From Anaeromyxobacter terrae (lineage in GTDB: Bacteria > Myxococcota > Myxococcia > Myxococcales > Anaeromyxobacteraceae), in the NCBI RefSeq assembly GCF_022690685.1, contig NZ_JALCYY010000013.1:1-64000 (forward strand): DNA of 64,000 bases, given 5' to 3'. Made by a program: the position numbers and the translations under genes. Shown here piece by piece: positions 18,344-28,187 of the stretch (position 1 is its first letter; each line of letters starts with the position of its first letter). The notes beneath the pieces were generated by a model that saw nothing but the letters and a program-made list of their open reading frames with translations, had not been told where the DNA came from and searched no databases.

Positions 18344-18394
18344 TGATCTCGCGCCGGCCGGGGCATCCCTCGGCCGGCGCCCGAGAAGATTCGG

Positions 18395-18568
18395 CTACGC
18401 CGCCGGCGTCATCTTGGTGTTCACGGTCGTGAACGTGGTGTTCAGAGTTCCACCGAGCGTCTGAACGGCCACGATGATGACGACCGCAATGAGCGCCACC
18501 ATGATCCCGTACTCGACGGCGGTCGGCGCCTCCTGGTCGTTCCACAGCTTCATCAGCATCTGCTTCAT
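18395..18568 (-). CDS. flp: Flp-family major pilin
   Basis: A 57-residue prepilin reading MKQMLMKLWNDQEAPTAVEY then a hydrophobic helix ending in VQTLGGTLNTTFTTVN. It is first in the operon, as expected for the highly expressed major Flp pilin. The Glu-Tyr pair is present, but the residue before the predicted cleavage point is Ala and the +1 residue is Pro, where classical Flp has Gly and Ala. Purine-rich AGGGGC lies a few bases before the ATG. The pattern shared with the second pilin suggests a lineage-specific processing site. Confidence 0.92.
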   Translation of the reverse strand: MKQMLMKLWNDQEAPTAVEYGIMVALIAVVIIVAVQTLGGTLNTTFTTVNTKMTPAA

Positions 18569-19100
18569 GGGATTGCCCCTTTCACGTCGCGCGGGCGGAT
18601 TCCGCCGCGCATGATCACCGCACCCGCTGGACTTGCCGTGCTCGCGCGCGCCCCCAGCCAGGCGCACGGAGCGATCCCGGAGCGCCCTCGGCGCCGGGAA
18701 ATTTCGCGTGGGTTCCACCCCCTGCAGGTCGCCGTCACGGGGACCGAAAATGCTGCCTCTCGGTACCTGCGTCTCGTCGTCCTGCCCGGCCGCTTCCCCC
18801 TCGTGCTTTCGGTCGCTTTGCCGAGTTGCGGACGATTGCTTTTCACCGGAAGTCGGGCGTCCGCGGGACACTCGTGCGAGACGCATGACCGACCGGGTCG
18901 AAGCGAGTGCTCAACGGTTCGATTGGCGGCGAAAAAGCACGCGTTCTCCTGCCAGGGACCAGGACGAGCGAACCCCAGAGGTCACGTGAAGCCCCCTCTC
19001 GGCGCTCGAAACAGCGAGCTCGTCGCACCGATGGCGCCAGGTCGGCTCGCTCGGGGCGCCCGGACCGAGAGTGGAAGCCTCCGTGCTAGCATCCGACCGC
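18569..19100. promoter_or_regulatory. Intergenic region holding the Tad operon promoter
   Basis: About 530 bases separate the divergent flp gene and the methyltransferase gene. No open frame here resembles a protein. Unlike the core genes, parts of it are AT-richer (around 18695-18760 and 18835-18960), as promoter DNA often is. It should contain the promoter for the long minus-strand Tad operon. I did not find a convincing sigma-54 (GG-N10-GC) or sigma-70 pair, so no site is assigned. Confidence 0.4.
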
Positions 19101-19718
19101 ATGCGCGACCGGATCACCTCGTCGGGGCTCGCGACCGCCTTCACGAACCTCTCGCTCGCCGTCCTGTACACCGCGTTTGCGTTCTCGCACCTGCAGGAGT
19201 TCCGGAGCCAGCCCCGCGCGAGCGTCCTGCTCTTCGTCCTGCTCGAGACGCTGTTCGCGCTGTTCTTCGTCGCTCGCCGCCAGGCCTCCGCGAGCTCGAC
19301 CTCGCTCACCGCATGGGCGAGCACGCTCGCCGGTACGTTCCTGCCCCTGCTCCTGCGGCCCGCTCCGGGCGCCGAGGACGTGCTCGTGGGGCAGGTCGTA
19401 CAGGCGGCAGGGACCGCGCTGGGCGTCAGCGGCGTTCTCTCGCTCAACCGGAGCCTGGGGCTCCTGCCAGCGAATCGCGGCGTGCGCTCCGGCGGAGCGT
19501 ACCGCCTCGTGCGGCACCCGCTGTATGCCTCCTACGTCGTGACGCACGCCGGGTATCTCACGAGCAACTTCACGGGCTGGAACGTCGGCATCGCGCTCGC
19601 GGCGTTCGCGGCGCAGGTCGTCCGGATCTCCGGCGAGGAGGCCGTCCTGTCGCGCGACCCCGAGTACGTCGCCTACAAGGCGCGGACGCGCTGGCGGCTC
19701 CTCCCGTTCGTCTACTGA
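19101..19718 (+). CDS. Isoprenylcysteine/phospholipid methyltransferase-like membrane protein
   Basis: A roughly 205-residue integral membrane protein with five or six hydrophobic segments. The C-terminal signature is GAYRLVRHPLYASYVVTHAGY...EEAVLSRDPEYVAYKARTRWRLLPFVY. The RHPLY and the E-x2-L-x6-Y-x3-Y pattern define the ICMT/PEMT-like SAM-dependent methyltransferases, which bind SAM at the C-terminal helices. The substrate cannot be told. The ATG at 19101 follows the less GC-biased leader; an upstream GTG at 19071 is an alternative start. The alpha/beta hydrolase follows 17 bases later. Confidence 0.8.
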   Translation: MRDRITSSGLATAFTNLSLAVLYTAFAFSHLQEFRSQPRASVLLFVLLETLFALFFVARRQASASSTSLTAWASTLAGTFLPLLLRPAPGAEDVLVGQVVQAAGTALGVSGVLSLNRSLGLLPANRGVRSGGAYRLVRHPLYASYVVTHAGYLTSNFTGWNVGIALAAFAAQVVRISGEEAVLSRDPEYVAYKARTRWRLLPFVY

Positions 19719-19735
19719 CGCCTGGCGGAGCGAAG

Positions 19736-21322
19736 ATGGCCGCGGCGCAGTCCAGCGGGGGAACCATCGCGACGATGACCCGCCCCGCGCTGCGCGTCGC
19801 GGTGCTCGTCGCGTCAATCGCGGCGCTCCTCGCGCCGGCGCTGTGGCAGGCAGCGAGAGGCGAGACCCGGGTTCGCCACCTCCGGACGGAGTCGCCGTCG
19901 CGCCTCCCGCTCCTCGAGATCACGCGCGGCGCACCCGATCCCCGCAGGCCGGCGGCGCTCCTCGTGCACGGGTTCCAGTGCAACAAGTCGATGATGGTGC
20001 CTCTCGCGCGGCGGCTCGCGGGGGCGGGGATCGACGTCTACGCCGTGGATCTCCCCGGGCATGGCGCCTCGCACGAGCGGTTCTCGGAGGAGCGCGCCGA
20101 GGCGGCGGTGCGCGAGGCGCTGGAGAGCATCTCGGCGGCGCGCGGGGTGGCGAGTGAAGGGCTCGCCCTGGTGGGGCACTCGTACGGCGCGAACGTGCTG
20201 GCGCGAGTCGCGGGCGAGCGGCGAGGGAACACCCGACTCGTCATGATCGGCCCCGGCTACGCAGGCGGGCTCTCCCCGACGACCGGCAACCTCCTCGTCC
20301 TCACGGCGGAGCGGGACTACCCGTACATCACCGCGTTCGCGCGCGACATGCTGCGCGACGCCACGGCGGGCGCGATCGTCGCGCCGGGACAGGCGATCGG
20401 AGCTCCCGATCGCGGAGACGCGCGCGCGTGGCGCGTCGTCCCGGGCGAGAACCACCTCTCCTTGCTCCTCAGCGACACCGTCTCGACGGAGGTGCTCACC
20501 TGGATCGCCGGCGCGCTCGCGCGGACGTCTGCTCCGGACGCGGCGCCCCACGTCGCGCTCGCGCTCGCGGTCCTGGCGATCGTCGGCGCAGGCGTCCTCT
20601 CGACCCTCGCTGCCAGCGCCCGTACGTGCGCCCGGGCCGCGCCGCCTGCCGACGACGCCGTCGCGACGCTCGCCTCGCGCACCGCGATCTGCGTCGCCGC
20701 GGTCGCGATCGCGGCCCCGATCGCACGCTTCGCTCCACCGCTCGCCTTCCTGCGTCTCCTCGAAGGAGGCCAGATAGCCTCCCTCATCGTGGTCGCGGGG
20801 CTCCTCGCGAATGGCGCGCACCTCGTCATCTGGCGGCGCACCCCGGTCCCGACCGTCCCGCAGCTCGCGCGCGCCGTCCCGCTGGCGCTCGGCGCGTTCG
20901 CGCTCCACTACGGCGCGGCGGCGCTGGGACTCGACGGCGAGCTCTACCACGTGTCACTCGCGGATGCCCCGCCGGAGCGACCTGCCGCGGCGGTCCTCCT
21001 CTCCCTCGCGCTGCTCCCGTTCTTCGCGCTCGTCCAGGGGCTCTCCAGCGACCCTCGCGGCGGCCCCGGGGCTCGAGCGCGCTGGCGCCGGATCGTCGGA
21101 GCGGCATGCGCCGTGGCCGCGCTGTACGGAGCGATCGCCGTGGCGCTGCCGCTCCTCGGACCCCTCGCCGGGAGATTCGGCCTCTCCATCCTGACGATCG
21201 GCGCGTTCTGCGCCGTCGTCGGTGCCCTCCTCGGCCGGGCATCGCGGAATCCGGCCGTGGGCGTCATGTTCTCCGCCATGACGACGGCGTGGGCGATCGC
21301 CGTCGGCTTCGTCCGGTACTGA
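19736..21322 (+). CDS. Membrane-anchored alpha/beta hydrolase with C-terminal polytopic domain
   Basis: About 528 residues. An N-terminal signal-anchor is followed by an alpha/beta hydrolase domain: LLVHGFQCNKSMM, VDLPGHGASHERF, nucleophile elbow GHSYGAN, and the histidine in GENHLSLL. About seven hydrophobic segments fill the second half. The hydrolase domain most resembles lysophospholipase-type enzymes and would face outside. GGAG lies about seven bases before the ATG at 19736; an ATG at 19775 is the alternative. The C-terminal membrane domain is unusual for the family. It lies between two small membrane-protein genes in one apparent operon. Confidence 0.75.
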   Translation: MAAAQSSGGTIATMTRPALRVAVLVASIAALLAPALWQAARGETRVRHLRTESPSRLPLLEITRGAPDPRRPAALLVHGFQCNKSMMVPLARRLAGAGIDVYAVDLPGHGASHERFSEERAEAAVREALESISAARGVASEGLALVGHSYGANVLARVAGERRGNTRLVMIGPGYAGGLSPTTGNLLVLTAERDYPYITAFARDMLRDATAGAIVAPGQAIGAPDRGDARAWRVVPGENHLSLLLSDTVSTEVLTWIAGALARTSAPDAAPHVALALAVLAIVGAGVLSTLAASARTCARAAPPADDAVATLASRTAICVAAVAIAAPIARFAPPLAFLRLLEGGQIASLIVVAGLLANGAHLVIWRRTPVPTVPQLARAVPLALGAFALHYGAAALGLDGELYHVSLADAPPERPAAAVLLSLALLPFFALVQGLSSDPRGGPGARARWRRIVGAACAVAALYGAIAVALPLLGPLAGRFGLSILTIGAFCAVVGALLGRASRNPAVGVMFSAMTTAWAIAVGFVRY

Positions 21323-21324
21323 CC

Positions 21325-21924
21325 ATGTCCACCTTCGTCGGACACAGCCTCGCCGCCGCCGCGATCGCCTCCTGCGCGCGCCGGACGGTGCGCTCCGAGC
21401 GGCCCGTGATCGTGACGACGCTCGCGGTCGCGGCGGCGCTCCTCCCGGACCTCGACGTGCTGTTCCTCGCCGTGCTCGGGCCGGGCGCCGTCGCCCACCG
21501 TGGGGTGTCGCACGGGCTCCTCTTCGCGGTCGCGACCGCCGGCGCGCTCACCGTCGCGGCGCGTCCGCTCGCGCGTGCGCCTGCAACGCGCCTGTTCGCG
21601 GTGCTGCTGCTCGCAGGCCTCTCGCACCTCCTGCTCGACTTCCTCATGGGCGCCGGTCCGCCAGTCCGCCCGTTCGCGCCGTTCGACGACCGCGGGTTCC
21701 TCGCGCCGATACGGCTCCTCCCGATCGCCTACTACGCGCGGGCCGCCGAGGGGTACCGCTCGCTCGCGTTCTGGAGGCTCAACGCCGTCGCGGCGACGCT
21801 CGAGGCGCTCATCCTCGCGCCCGCGCTCCTCGTCGCGAATCCCGGCGGCCGGGCGCGCACGCGCGCGCTCGCGGCCACGCTCAGCGTCGCCACCCTCGCG
21901 GTGACGCTCGCGCTCTACAACTGA
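21325..21924 (+). CDS. YdjM/LexA-binding-type membrane hydrolase (DUF457-like)
   Basis: A 199-residue membrane protein with the DUF457/YdjM pattern. The N-terminus reads TFVGHSLAAAAIAS, then LLPDLDVLFLAVLGPGAVAHRGVSHGLLFA and LSHLLLDFLMGAGPPVRPFAPFD. The His and Asp residues (GHS, DLD, HRGVSH, HLLLD) are those thought to bind metal in this family. The biochemical role is not established. It starts two bases after the hydrolase stop, so the two are coupled. Confidence 0.85.
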   Translation: MSTFVGHSLAAAAIASCARRTVRSERPVIVTTLAVAAALLPDLDVLFLAVLGPGAVAHRGVSHGLLFAVATAGALTVAARPLARAPATRLFAVLLLAGLSHLLLDFLMGAGPPVRPFAPFDDRGFLAPIRLLPIAYYARAAEGYRSLAFWRLNAVAATLEALILAPALLVANPGGRARTRALAATLSVATLAVTLALYN

Positions 21925-21954
21925 GGACGCCGCGCCAGCGGCGCACGCGCGTAC

Positions 21955-22767
21955 CTACGACAGCTCGCTCACCGCCCCCTCCAGCGCCCCCGCCACCGTC
22001 GCGAGCGTCCGCTCCACCTGGGCCCGCGCCTCCGGCGTGAACTCCCGGTCCTCGTCCGCGAGCAGGTCGAGCTGCTCCGAGACGTAGGACGCGAGGGCCG
22101 GCTGGGACGACTCGAGCGCGGCGGGCTCCTGCTCGAGCGTGCGCAGCTCGCTGAAGTCCACCGCGGCGAGGCGATCGCCGAAGGCCTGGTCGAACATCGC
22201 CCAGGTCTCGAAGGCGAGCTCCTGCGCGGCGCCCGCGCCGGACTCGGGGAGCGGCGCGGCCTCGAGCCAGGCGACGAGGTCGGGCTGCACGTTCATGAAG
22301 CGATCGCGCCGGCGCTGGACCTCGCGCGGCGCCTGGGCGGCGAGGCGGCGCCAGACGGCGTCCACGAGCTCGGGCGCGAGCTCGGTGCCGCTCTGCGAGC
22401 CGCGGTCGGGCAGCTCGGGCAGCGGCTCCTGCGCGGCGACCACGTTCGCCGGCGGCGGCGACTCCTCCTCGGGGCCGCCGCCCGCGGCGACGCGCGCCCA
22501 CAGGCCGAAGAGGTTGGCGTAGAGCCGGCGCGCCTCGTCGGGCGTCGCGAAGTGCGGCTCGCCGGAGAAGACGCTCGGGATCACCGACGAGCGCGGCTCG
22601 CCCGCCGCCTGCGCGCGCCGGAACGCCTCGGCGACCTCCTCGGCGCTGTGGCGCGAGCCCGCGCGGGTGAGCAGCGCGGTCAGCACCTCGGCGCCCTCGT
22701 AGGCGGGGGCGACGCCCTGCGCGGCGTCGCGGTCGCGATCGCGATCCTTCGGGGAACGGCGGCTCAT
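21955..22767 (-). CDS. Conserved hypothetical, soluble and acidic
   Basis: A 270-residue protein. The highly charged start (SRRSPKDRDRDRD) is followed by an alpha-helical, Ala/Glu-rich body without signal peptide or membrane segment. No known domain is visible. Its ATG overlaps the stop of the dehydrogenase gene (ATGA at 22764-22767), so it is translated after it. I cannot propose a function beyond cytoplasmic location and co-expression with the short-chain dehydrogenase. Confidence 0.65.
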   Translation of the reverse strand: MSRRSPKDRDRDRDAAQGVAPAYEGAEVLTALLTRAGSRHSAEEVAEAFRRAQAAGEPRSSVIPSVFSGEPHFATPDEARRLYANLFGLWARVAAGGGPEEESPPPANVVAAQEPLPELPDRGSQSGTELAPELVDAVWRRLAAQAPREVQRRRDRFMNVQPDLVAWLEAAPLPESGAGAAQELAFETWAMFDQAFGDRLAAVDFSELRTLEQEPAALESSQPALASYVSEQLDLLADEDREFTPEARAQVERTLATVAGALEGAVSELS

Positions 22768-23558
22768 TTCTCCTCCCGGTGCGCGAGCGCGGCGAGACGG
22801 CGGACGACCGCGCGCGGCATGAAGCGGACGGCGGTCGAGGTGAAGCGGTACATGGCGGTGGGCACGTGGACGACGGCGCGCCGGTCGATCTGGGCGAGCG
22901 CCTCGCGCGCAGCCTCGTCCGCGGTGAGCACGGCCGGCACGCGCTCGAAGCGGCTCCCCGTGCCGGCCACCTCGCCGAACTCGGTCGAGACGGGCCCCGG
23001 GCAGTAGGCGCCCACGTATACCCCCGTGCCGCGCAGCTCCTCGGCGAGCCCCTCCGAGAACGACAGCACGAACGCCTTGGTCGCGCCGTAGACGCTCATG
23101 TAGGGCGTCGCCTGGAAGGCCGCGGCGGACGCGACGTTGAGGAGGACGCCGTCGCCGGCGGCGCGCAGGTCGGGCAGGAGCGCGTGCGAGAGGAGGACGA
23201 GCGTCTCGCAGTTCAGCCGGATCATCTCGCGCACCCGGGCCGGGTCGAGCCGCTCGAAGTGGCCGTAGGCGCCGAAGCCGGCGTTGTTCACGAGCCAGGC
23301 GGCGCCCCCGTGCTCGCGCGCGGCGGCCGCGACCTGCTCGGGCCCACCCTCGCGGGCGAGATCGACAGCGCAGGGGATGATCTCGGCCTGGCCGAGCGCG
23401 CGCGCCTCGGCGGCGAGCGACTGGAGCCGCTCGATGCGGCGGGCGACCGCGAGCACCGGGCGGCCGCGGCGGGAGATGTCGCGGGCGAGGGAGGCGCCGA
23501 TGCCGGCGGAGGCGCCGGTGACGACGGCCAGCGTGGGGCGGGGATCGGTCGGGGGCAT
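22764..23558 (-). CDS. Short-chain dehydrogenase/reductase
   Basis: A 264-residue SDR. The cofactor motif is VTGASAGIGASLARD (TGxxxGIG); then NNAGFG, the catalytic Ser in NVASAAAF, Tyr and Lys in YGATKAF, and PGPVSTEF after the active site. It most resembles the DltE/YqjQ-type SDRs that act on lipophilic carbonyls. The ATG at 23556-23558 gives a canonical N-terminus; the longer open frame upstream is a shadow of the Spy-like gene region. It forms a two-gene operon with the unknown protein downstream. Confidence 0.88.
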   Translation of the reverse strand: MPPTDPRPTLAVVTGASAGIGASLARDISRRGRPVLAVARRIERLQSLAAEARALGQAEIIPCAVDLAREGGPEQVAAAAREHGGAAWLVNNAGFGAYGHFERLDPARVREMIRLNCETLVLLSHALLPDLRAAGDGVLLNVASAAAFQATPYMSVYGATKAFVLSFSEGLAEELRGTGVYVGAYCPGPVSTEFGEVAGTGSRFERVPAVLTADEAAREALAQIDRRAVVHVPTAMYRFTSTAVRFMPRAVVRRLAALAHREEK

Positions 23559-23667
23559 GCGCGCGGCAAGGATAATGGCGATCGGGCGCGGAGGCGCGGG
23601 GGCGACCGCATTTCTCCTGCCGCCCGCGGCGGACGCCGCGCCGGGCGGGCGAACGCCGGTCGAGCCG

Positions 23668-23696
23668 GCTCGTGCCTCGACAGGCTCGGCACGAGC
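23668..23696. repeat. Dispersed hairpin, copy 4 (9-bp stem, 11-nt loop)
   Basis: GCTCGTGCC (23668-23676) pairs with GGCACGAGC (23688-23696) around TCGACAGGCTC, exactly the loop of copy 2. It lies between the Spy-like gene and the dehydrogenase gene. Confidence 0.75.
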
Positions 23697-23713
23697 GGGC
23701 CCAATGGCGCGAG

Positions 23714-23736
23714 CCCGCTTCGACGGCTCCAGCGGG
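23714..23736. repeat. Dispersed hairpin, copy 5 (6-bp stem, 11-nt loop)
   Basis: CCCGCT (23714-23719) pairs with AGCGGG (23731-23736) around TCGACGGCTCC. It is 17 bases from copy 4, giving a second hairpin pair like copies 1 and 2. A further GC-rich inverted repeat near 23795-23823 may act as terminator. Confidence 0.6.
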
Positions 23737-23839
23737 TCACATGAGCACCGGCTCGCTCCACCCCCACGAGCGGGGCCCACAGCGCGATACCCCCTCCCCC
23801 GCGCTGGTGCGGGAGAGGGGGCGTGGGCTTGCGGAGATC

Positions 23840-24580
23840 CTAGTTGTCGTCGTCCCCGTCCGGCCCGTTCATCGGACAGTTCGGGTTGGGGCAGTCGCCG
23901 GCCATCATGCCCATCCCCATCCCGCCGGGCCCCATGCCCATGCCGCCGGGGCCCATGCCCATACCGCCGTTCCCCATGCCCATCCCCATGCCGCCGCCGC
24001 GCATCATGCCGCGGCCGCCGCCCATGCCGGGGCCGGGGCCGTGCCCGAAGTGCCGCTGGAAGCGCTCGAGGAAGAGCACCGCGCGGGCGCGCTTGTCGGG
24101 GGTGAGGTCCTTCACGAGCGCCTGCGTCGCGTCGCGATCGATCGACTCGAGCTGGCCGCGGGCGGCGTAGAGCCGCTGGATGGCCTGATCGACCTCGGCG
24201 GCGGTGACCTTCTCGCCCGACGCCGCGCGGCGCAGGGTCTGGTTCGCCTCCATGAGCTGCTTGTGCGCCGCGAGGCGCTTCTCGTCGGACTTGGCGAGCT
24301 GCTCGGAGAGCTTCACCGCCTCGGCCGGCTCGAGGTCGAGCGCCTCGGCGAGCCCGAGCGTGCGCGCGACGCGCATGCGCCGCTCCATCCGCTCCGGATC
24401 GGGCTGGCCCATGCCCATCCCGCGGCCCTGCCCGCGCATCGGTCCCGCCCCGGGGCCCGGCGGCTGGGCCTGCTGCGCGCCGCCTGGCTTCGGCGGCGGT
24501 GGTTGCTGCTTCTGCGGCTGTCCCGCCTGCGCAAAGGCGGCGAGCGGGAACACGAGTGCCGCGATGAGGAGCTTCCTCAT
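23840..24580 (-). CDS. Spy/CpxP-like periplasmic protein with Met/Gly-rich tail
   Basis: A 246-residue exported protein with signal peptide MRKLLIAALVFPLAAFA and a Pro/Gln/Gly-rich linker. A helical central domain with LTPDKRARAVLFLERFQRHFG resembles the LTxxQ repeats of Spy/CpxP sensors. The C-terminus, about 55 residues, is almost only Met and Gly with CPNPNCPMNGPDGDDDN at the end. Met-rich tails with Cys and Asp often bind copper or other soft metals. It is downstream of the anti-sigma gene (49 bases), so it probably acts as a periplasmic chaperone or metal sensor within that sigma regulon. Confidence 0.8.
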   Translation of the reverse strand: MRKLLIAALVFPLAAFAQAGQPQKQQPPPPKPGGAQQAQPPGPGAGPMRGQGRGMGMGQPDPERMERRMRVARTLGLAEALDLEPAEAVKLSEQLAKSDEKRLAAHKQLMEANQTLRRAASGEKVTAAEVDQAIQRLYAARGQLESIDRDATQALVKDLTPDKRARAVLFLERFQRHFGHGPGPGMGGGRGMMRGGGMGMGMGNGGMGMGPGGMGMGPGGMGMGMMAGDCPNPNCPMNGPDGDDDN

Positions 24581-24629
24581 ACGTCTCTCCCTTCGTTGTC
24601 GAACGGGCCACGGCCGAGGTGGCCGTGCC

Positions 24630-25243
24630 TCATTGCATCGCGGCTTCTGCCGCGAACGTCGTCTCCTCGAGATCGCCGAGGGACTGGAGGACGGTGCTGT
24701 CCTCCCACAGGTCGTCGGGATCCGGCTCCTGCCAGCTCGCCGCCTGCACTGCGACCGCTCCCGAGCCGGTCGCGGAGGCGAGCTGCGGGTGCTCTCCGCC
24801 GGTGGAGCGATCGAGCGCGAGGGCCGGCCCGCGCAGCTCGACCGCGGTGCCGAGGTGGGAGCCCGAGACGTCGCTCACCCGCGGCAGATCGCCGAGCTGC
24901 GGCCGCCGCGTCCCCGTCACGAACGGCAGGAGCGGCACGAGGGAGAGCGCCGCCACCGCGCTCATGGCGAGCGCGATGCGCCGGACCACCCCGCGCCGCC
25001 GCTCGCCCTGGCGCACCGCCTCGACGGCGCGCTCCGGCAGGTCGGCGAGGACGCGCCGCTCCGCCGGCGTCGGCGCGGGCAGCCGCGCGAGCCGGAGCAC
25101 CTCGGCGCTCGCCTCGACGTCGTCGCGGCAGGCCGGGCAGCTCGCGAGGTGCGCCTCGAGGCGGGCGCGCTCCTCGCCGCGCAGCGCGTTCGCCGCGTGG
25201 AGCGAGAGGAGCAGGTCGTACTCGCTGCAGGGGGGCGCGGAGC

Positions 25244-25247
<4 letters not shown>
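24630..25247 (-). CDS. Anti-sigma factor with zinc-binding HxxxCxxC domain
   Basis: A 205-residue anti-sigma factor. An N-terminal ZAS domain carries H33-type HLASCPACRD (the HxxxCxxC motif), a single transmembrane helix is near residues 90-112 (VVRRIALAMSAVAALSLVPLLPFV), and the rest is a periplasmic region. It binds and holds the ECF sigma factor of the gene before it. Its ATG overlaps the sigma stop (ATGA at 25244-25247). The zinc site suggests that redox or metal conditions may set release of the sigma factor. Confidence 0.9.
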
Positions 25248-27300
<2,053 letters not shown>

Positions 27301-27396
27301 CGGGCAGCGGTCCGCGGCGGTCCGAAAGCCGCCTGTCGAAGGGCGAGCGGCCTTGGTCCGGGGCAGACCGGGCGGTCGCCGGCCCCCCCGAAGGCC

Positions 27397-27429
27397 CCGC
27401 TCACCCTGAGCCTGTCGAAGGGTGAGCGG
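27397..27429. repeat. Dispersed hairpin, copy 6 (11-bp stem), with half-copy at 27331-27350
   Basis: CCGCTCACCCT (27397-27407) pairs with AGGGTGAGCGG (27419-27429) around GAGCCTGTCGA, the complement of TCGACAGGCTC. A half element (GCCTGTCGAAGGGCGAGCGG at 27331-27350) lacks the left arm. Both lie between serS and the tRNA genes, and could act as a transcription terminator for serS. Confidence 0.75.
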
Positions 27430-27550
27430 ACCGGGTCCCCTTCCCTCTGCTTCTCCCCTTGATCCCCGCCCGCCGGTGCCGTATATGGGCCGTCCGCTCG
27501 CGCGCGCCGGCAGGCGTCCGGGGGCAAGGTTTTGGAACGAGGACGGATTC

Positions 27551-27640
27551 GGAGGAGTGGCCGAGCGGTTTAAGGCGGCGGTCTTGAAAACCGCAGAGGG
27601 TTCACGCCCTCCGAAGGTTCGAATCCTTCCTCCTCCGCCA
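27551..27640 (+). tRNA. tRNA-Ser (anticodon UGA)
   Basis: A 90-base type II tRNA including the encoded CCA. The acceptor arms GGAGGAG and CTCCTCC pair. The anticodon loop CTTGAAA gives UGA (reads UCA). The long variable arm and the T-arm GGTTCGAATCC are intact. It lies 250 bases after serS. Confidence 0.96.
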
Positions 27641-27661
27641 GGTGAAGGGGAACGAGGGTTC

Positions 27662-27753
27662 GGAAAGGTGGCCGAGAGGCCGAAGGCGCTGGTTTGCTAA
27701 ACCAGTATACGGGGTGACCTGTATCGAGGGTTCGAATCCCTCCCTTTCCGCCA
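27662..27753 (+). tRNA. tRNA-Ser (anticodon GCU)
   Basis: A 92-base type II tRNA with GGAAAGG/CCTTTCC acceptor arms and encoded CCA. The anticodon loop TTGCTAA gives GCU (reads AGC and AGU). It has a long variable arm and T-loop GGTTCGAATCC. It follows tRNA-Ser(UGA) by 21 bases. Confidence 0.96.
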
Positions 27754-27816
27754 GTAGAAGGACCTGCAGCACTCCGACCCAGCGCACCGCGGTCGGCACA
27801 GTCGAATAGGCTTCAA

Positions 27817-27893
27817 GGGCCCTTAGCTCAGTTGGATAGAGCGTCGGACTACGAATCCGAAGGCCAGAGGTTCAAATCCTCTAGGGCCCGCCA
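27817..27893 (+). tRNA. tRNA-Arg (anticodon ACG), probable island insertion site
   Basis: A 77-base tRNA with GGGCCCT/AGGGCCC acceptor arms and encoded CCA. The anticodon loop CTACGAA gives ACG, with A34 expected to become inosine. It is the last core gene before the integrase-bearing island. tRNA-Arg 3' ends are frequent targets of tyrosine integrases, so its 3' half is the likely attB core; no second copy of the 3' end was found within the window. Confidence 0.95.
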
Positions 27894-27900
27894 AAACGTA

Positions 27901-27935
27901 AGGCCTCACGGTGACTTAACCGTGAGGCCTTTCGC
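27901..27935 (+). terminator. Rho-independent terminator after the tRNA-Arg gene
   Basis: AGGCCTCACGGT (27901-27912) pairs perfectly with ACCGTGAGGCCT (27919-27930) around GACTTA. It is followed by a short T-containing run (TTCGCTTTAC). It lies eight bases after the tRNA CCA, where a tRNA-operon terminator is expected. Confidence 0.8.
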
Positions 27936-28187
27936 TTTACCCGAACGGGTCACGTCGATTTTGACGGAATCTTGCCGCAACTTGGGCCGTGTCCTGGCGA
28001 GTTCTGTGGAGTCGCCTCGGCGCGGGCGTGACGCTCAGATGTCGAGCGGATCGCTCACGGAGAGGTCCGTTCCCGATCGGCCGATCGGAGGGGAGACCGC
28101 TCACGCGTGGGGTAGAGGCATGTTTACTCGCACGCGCTGTCGGACTAGACGATCGCCGTCTCCCGACATCCTCGAGAGGGCCTGCTC

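Noticed and set aside
18569-19070. Sigma-54 promoter or riboswitch before the pilin gene
   Set aside because: No TGGC-N8-TTGC pair or conserved riboswitch helix was found; the region is only noted as a likely promoter region.
27894-28187. A direct repeat of the tRNA-Arg 3' end (attR) nearby
   Set aside because: Only the tRNA itself carries the sequence in the part I could scan; the copy, if any, must be beyond the right edge.
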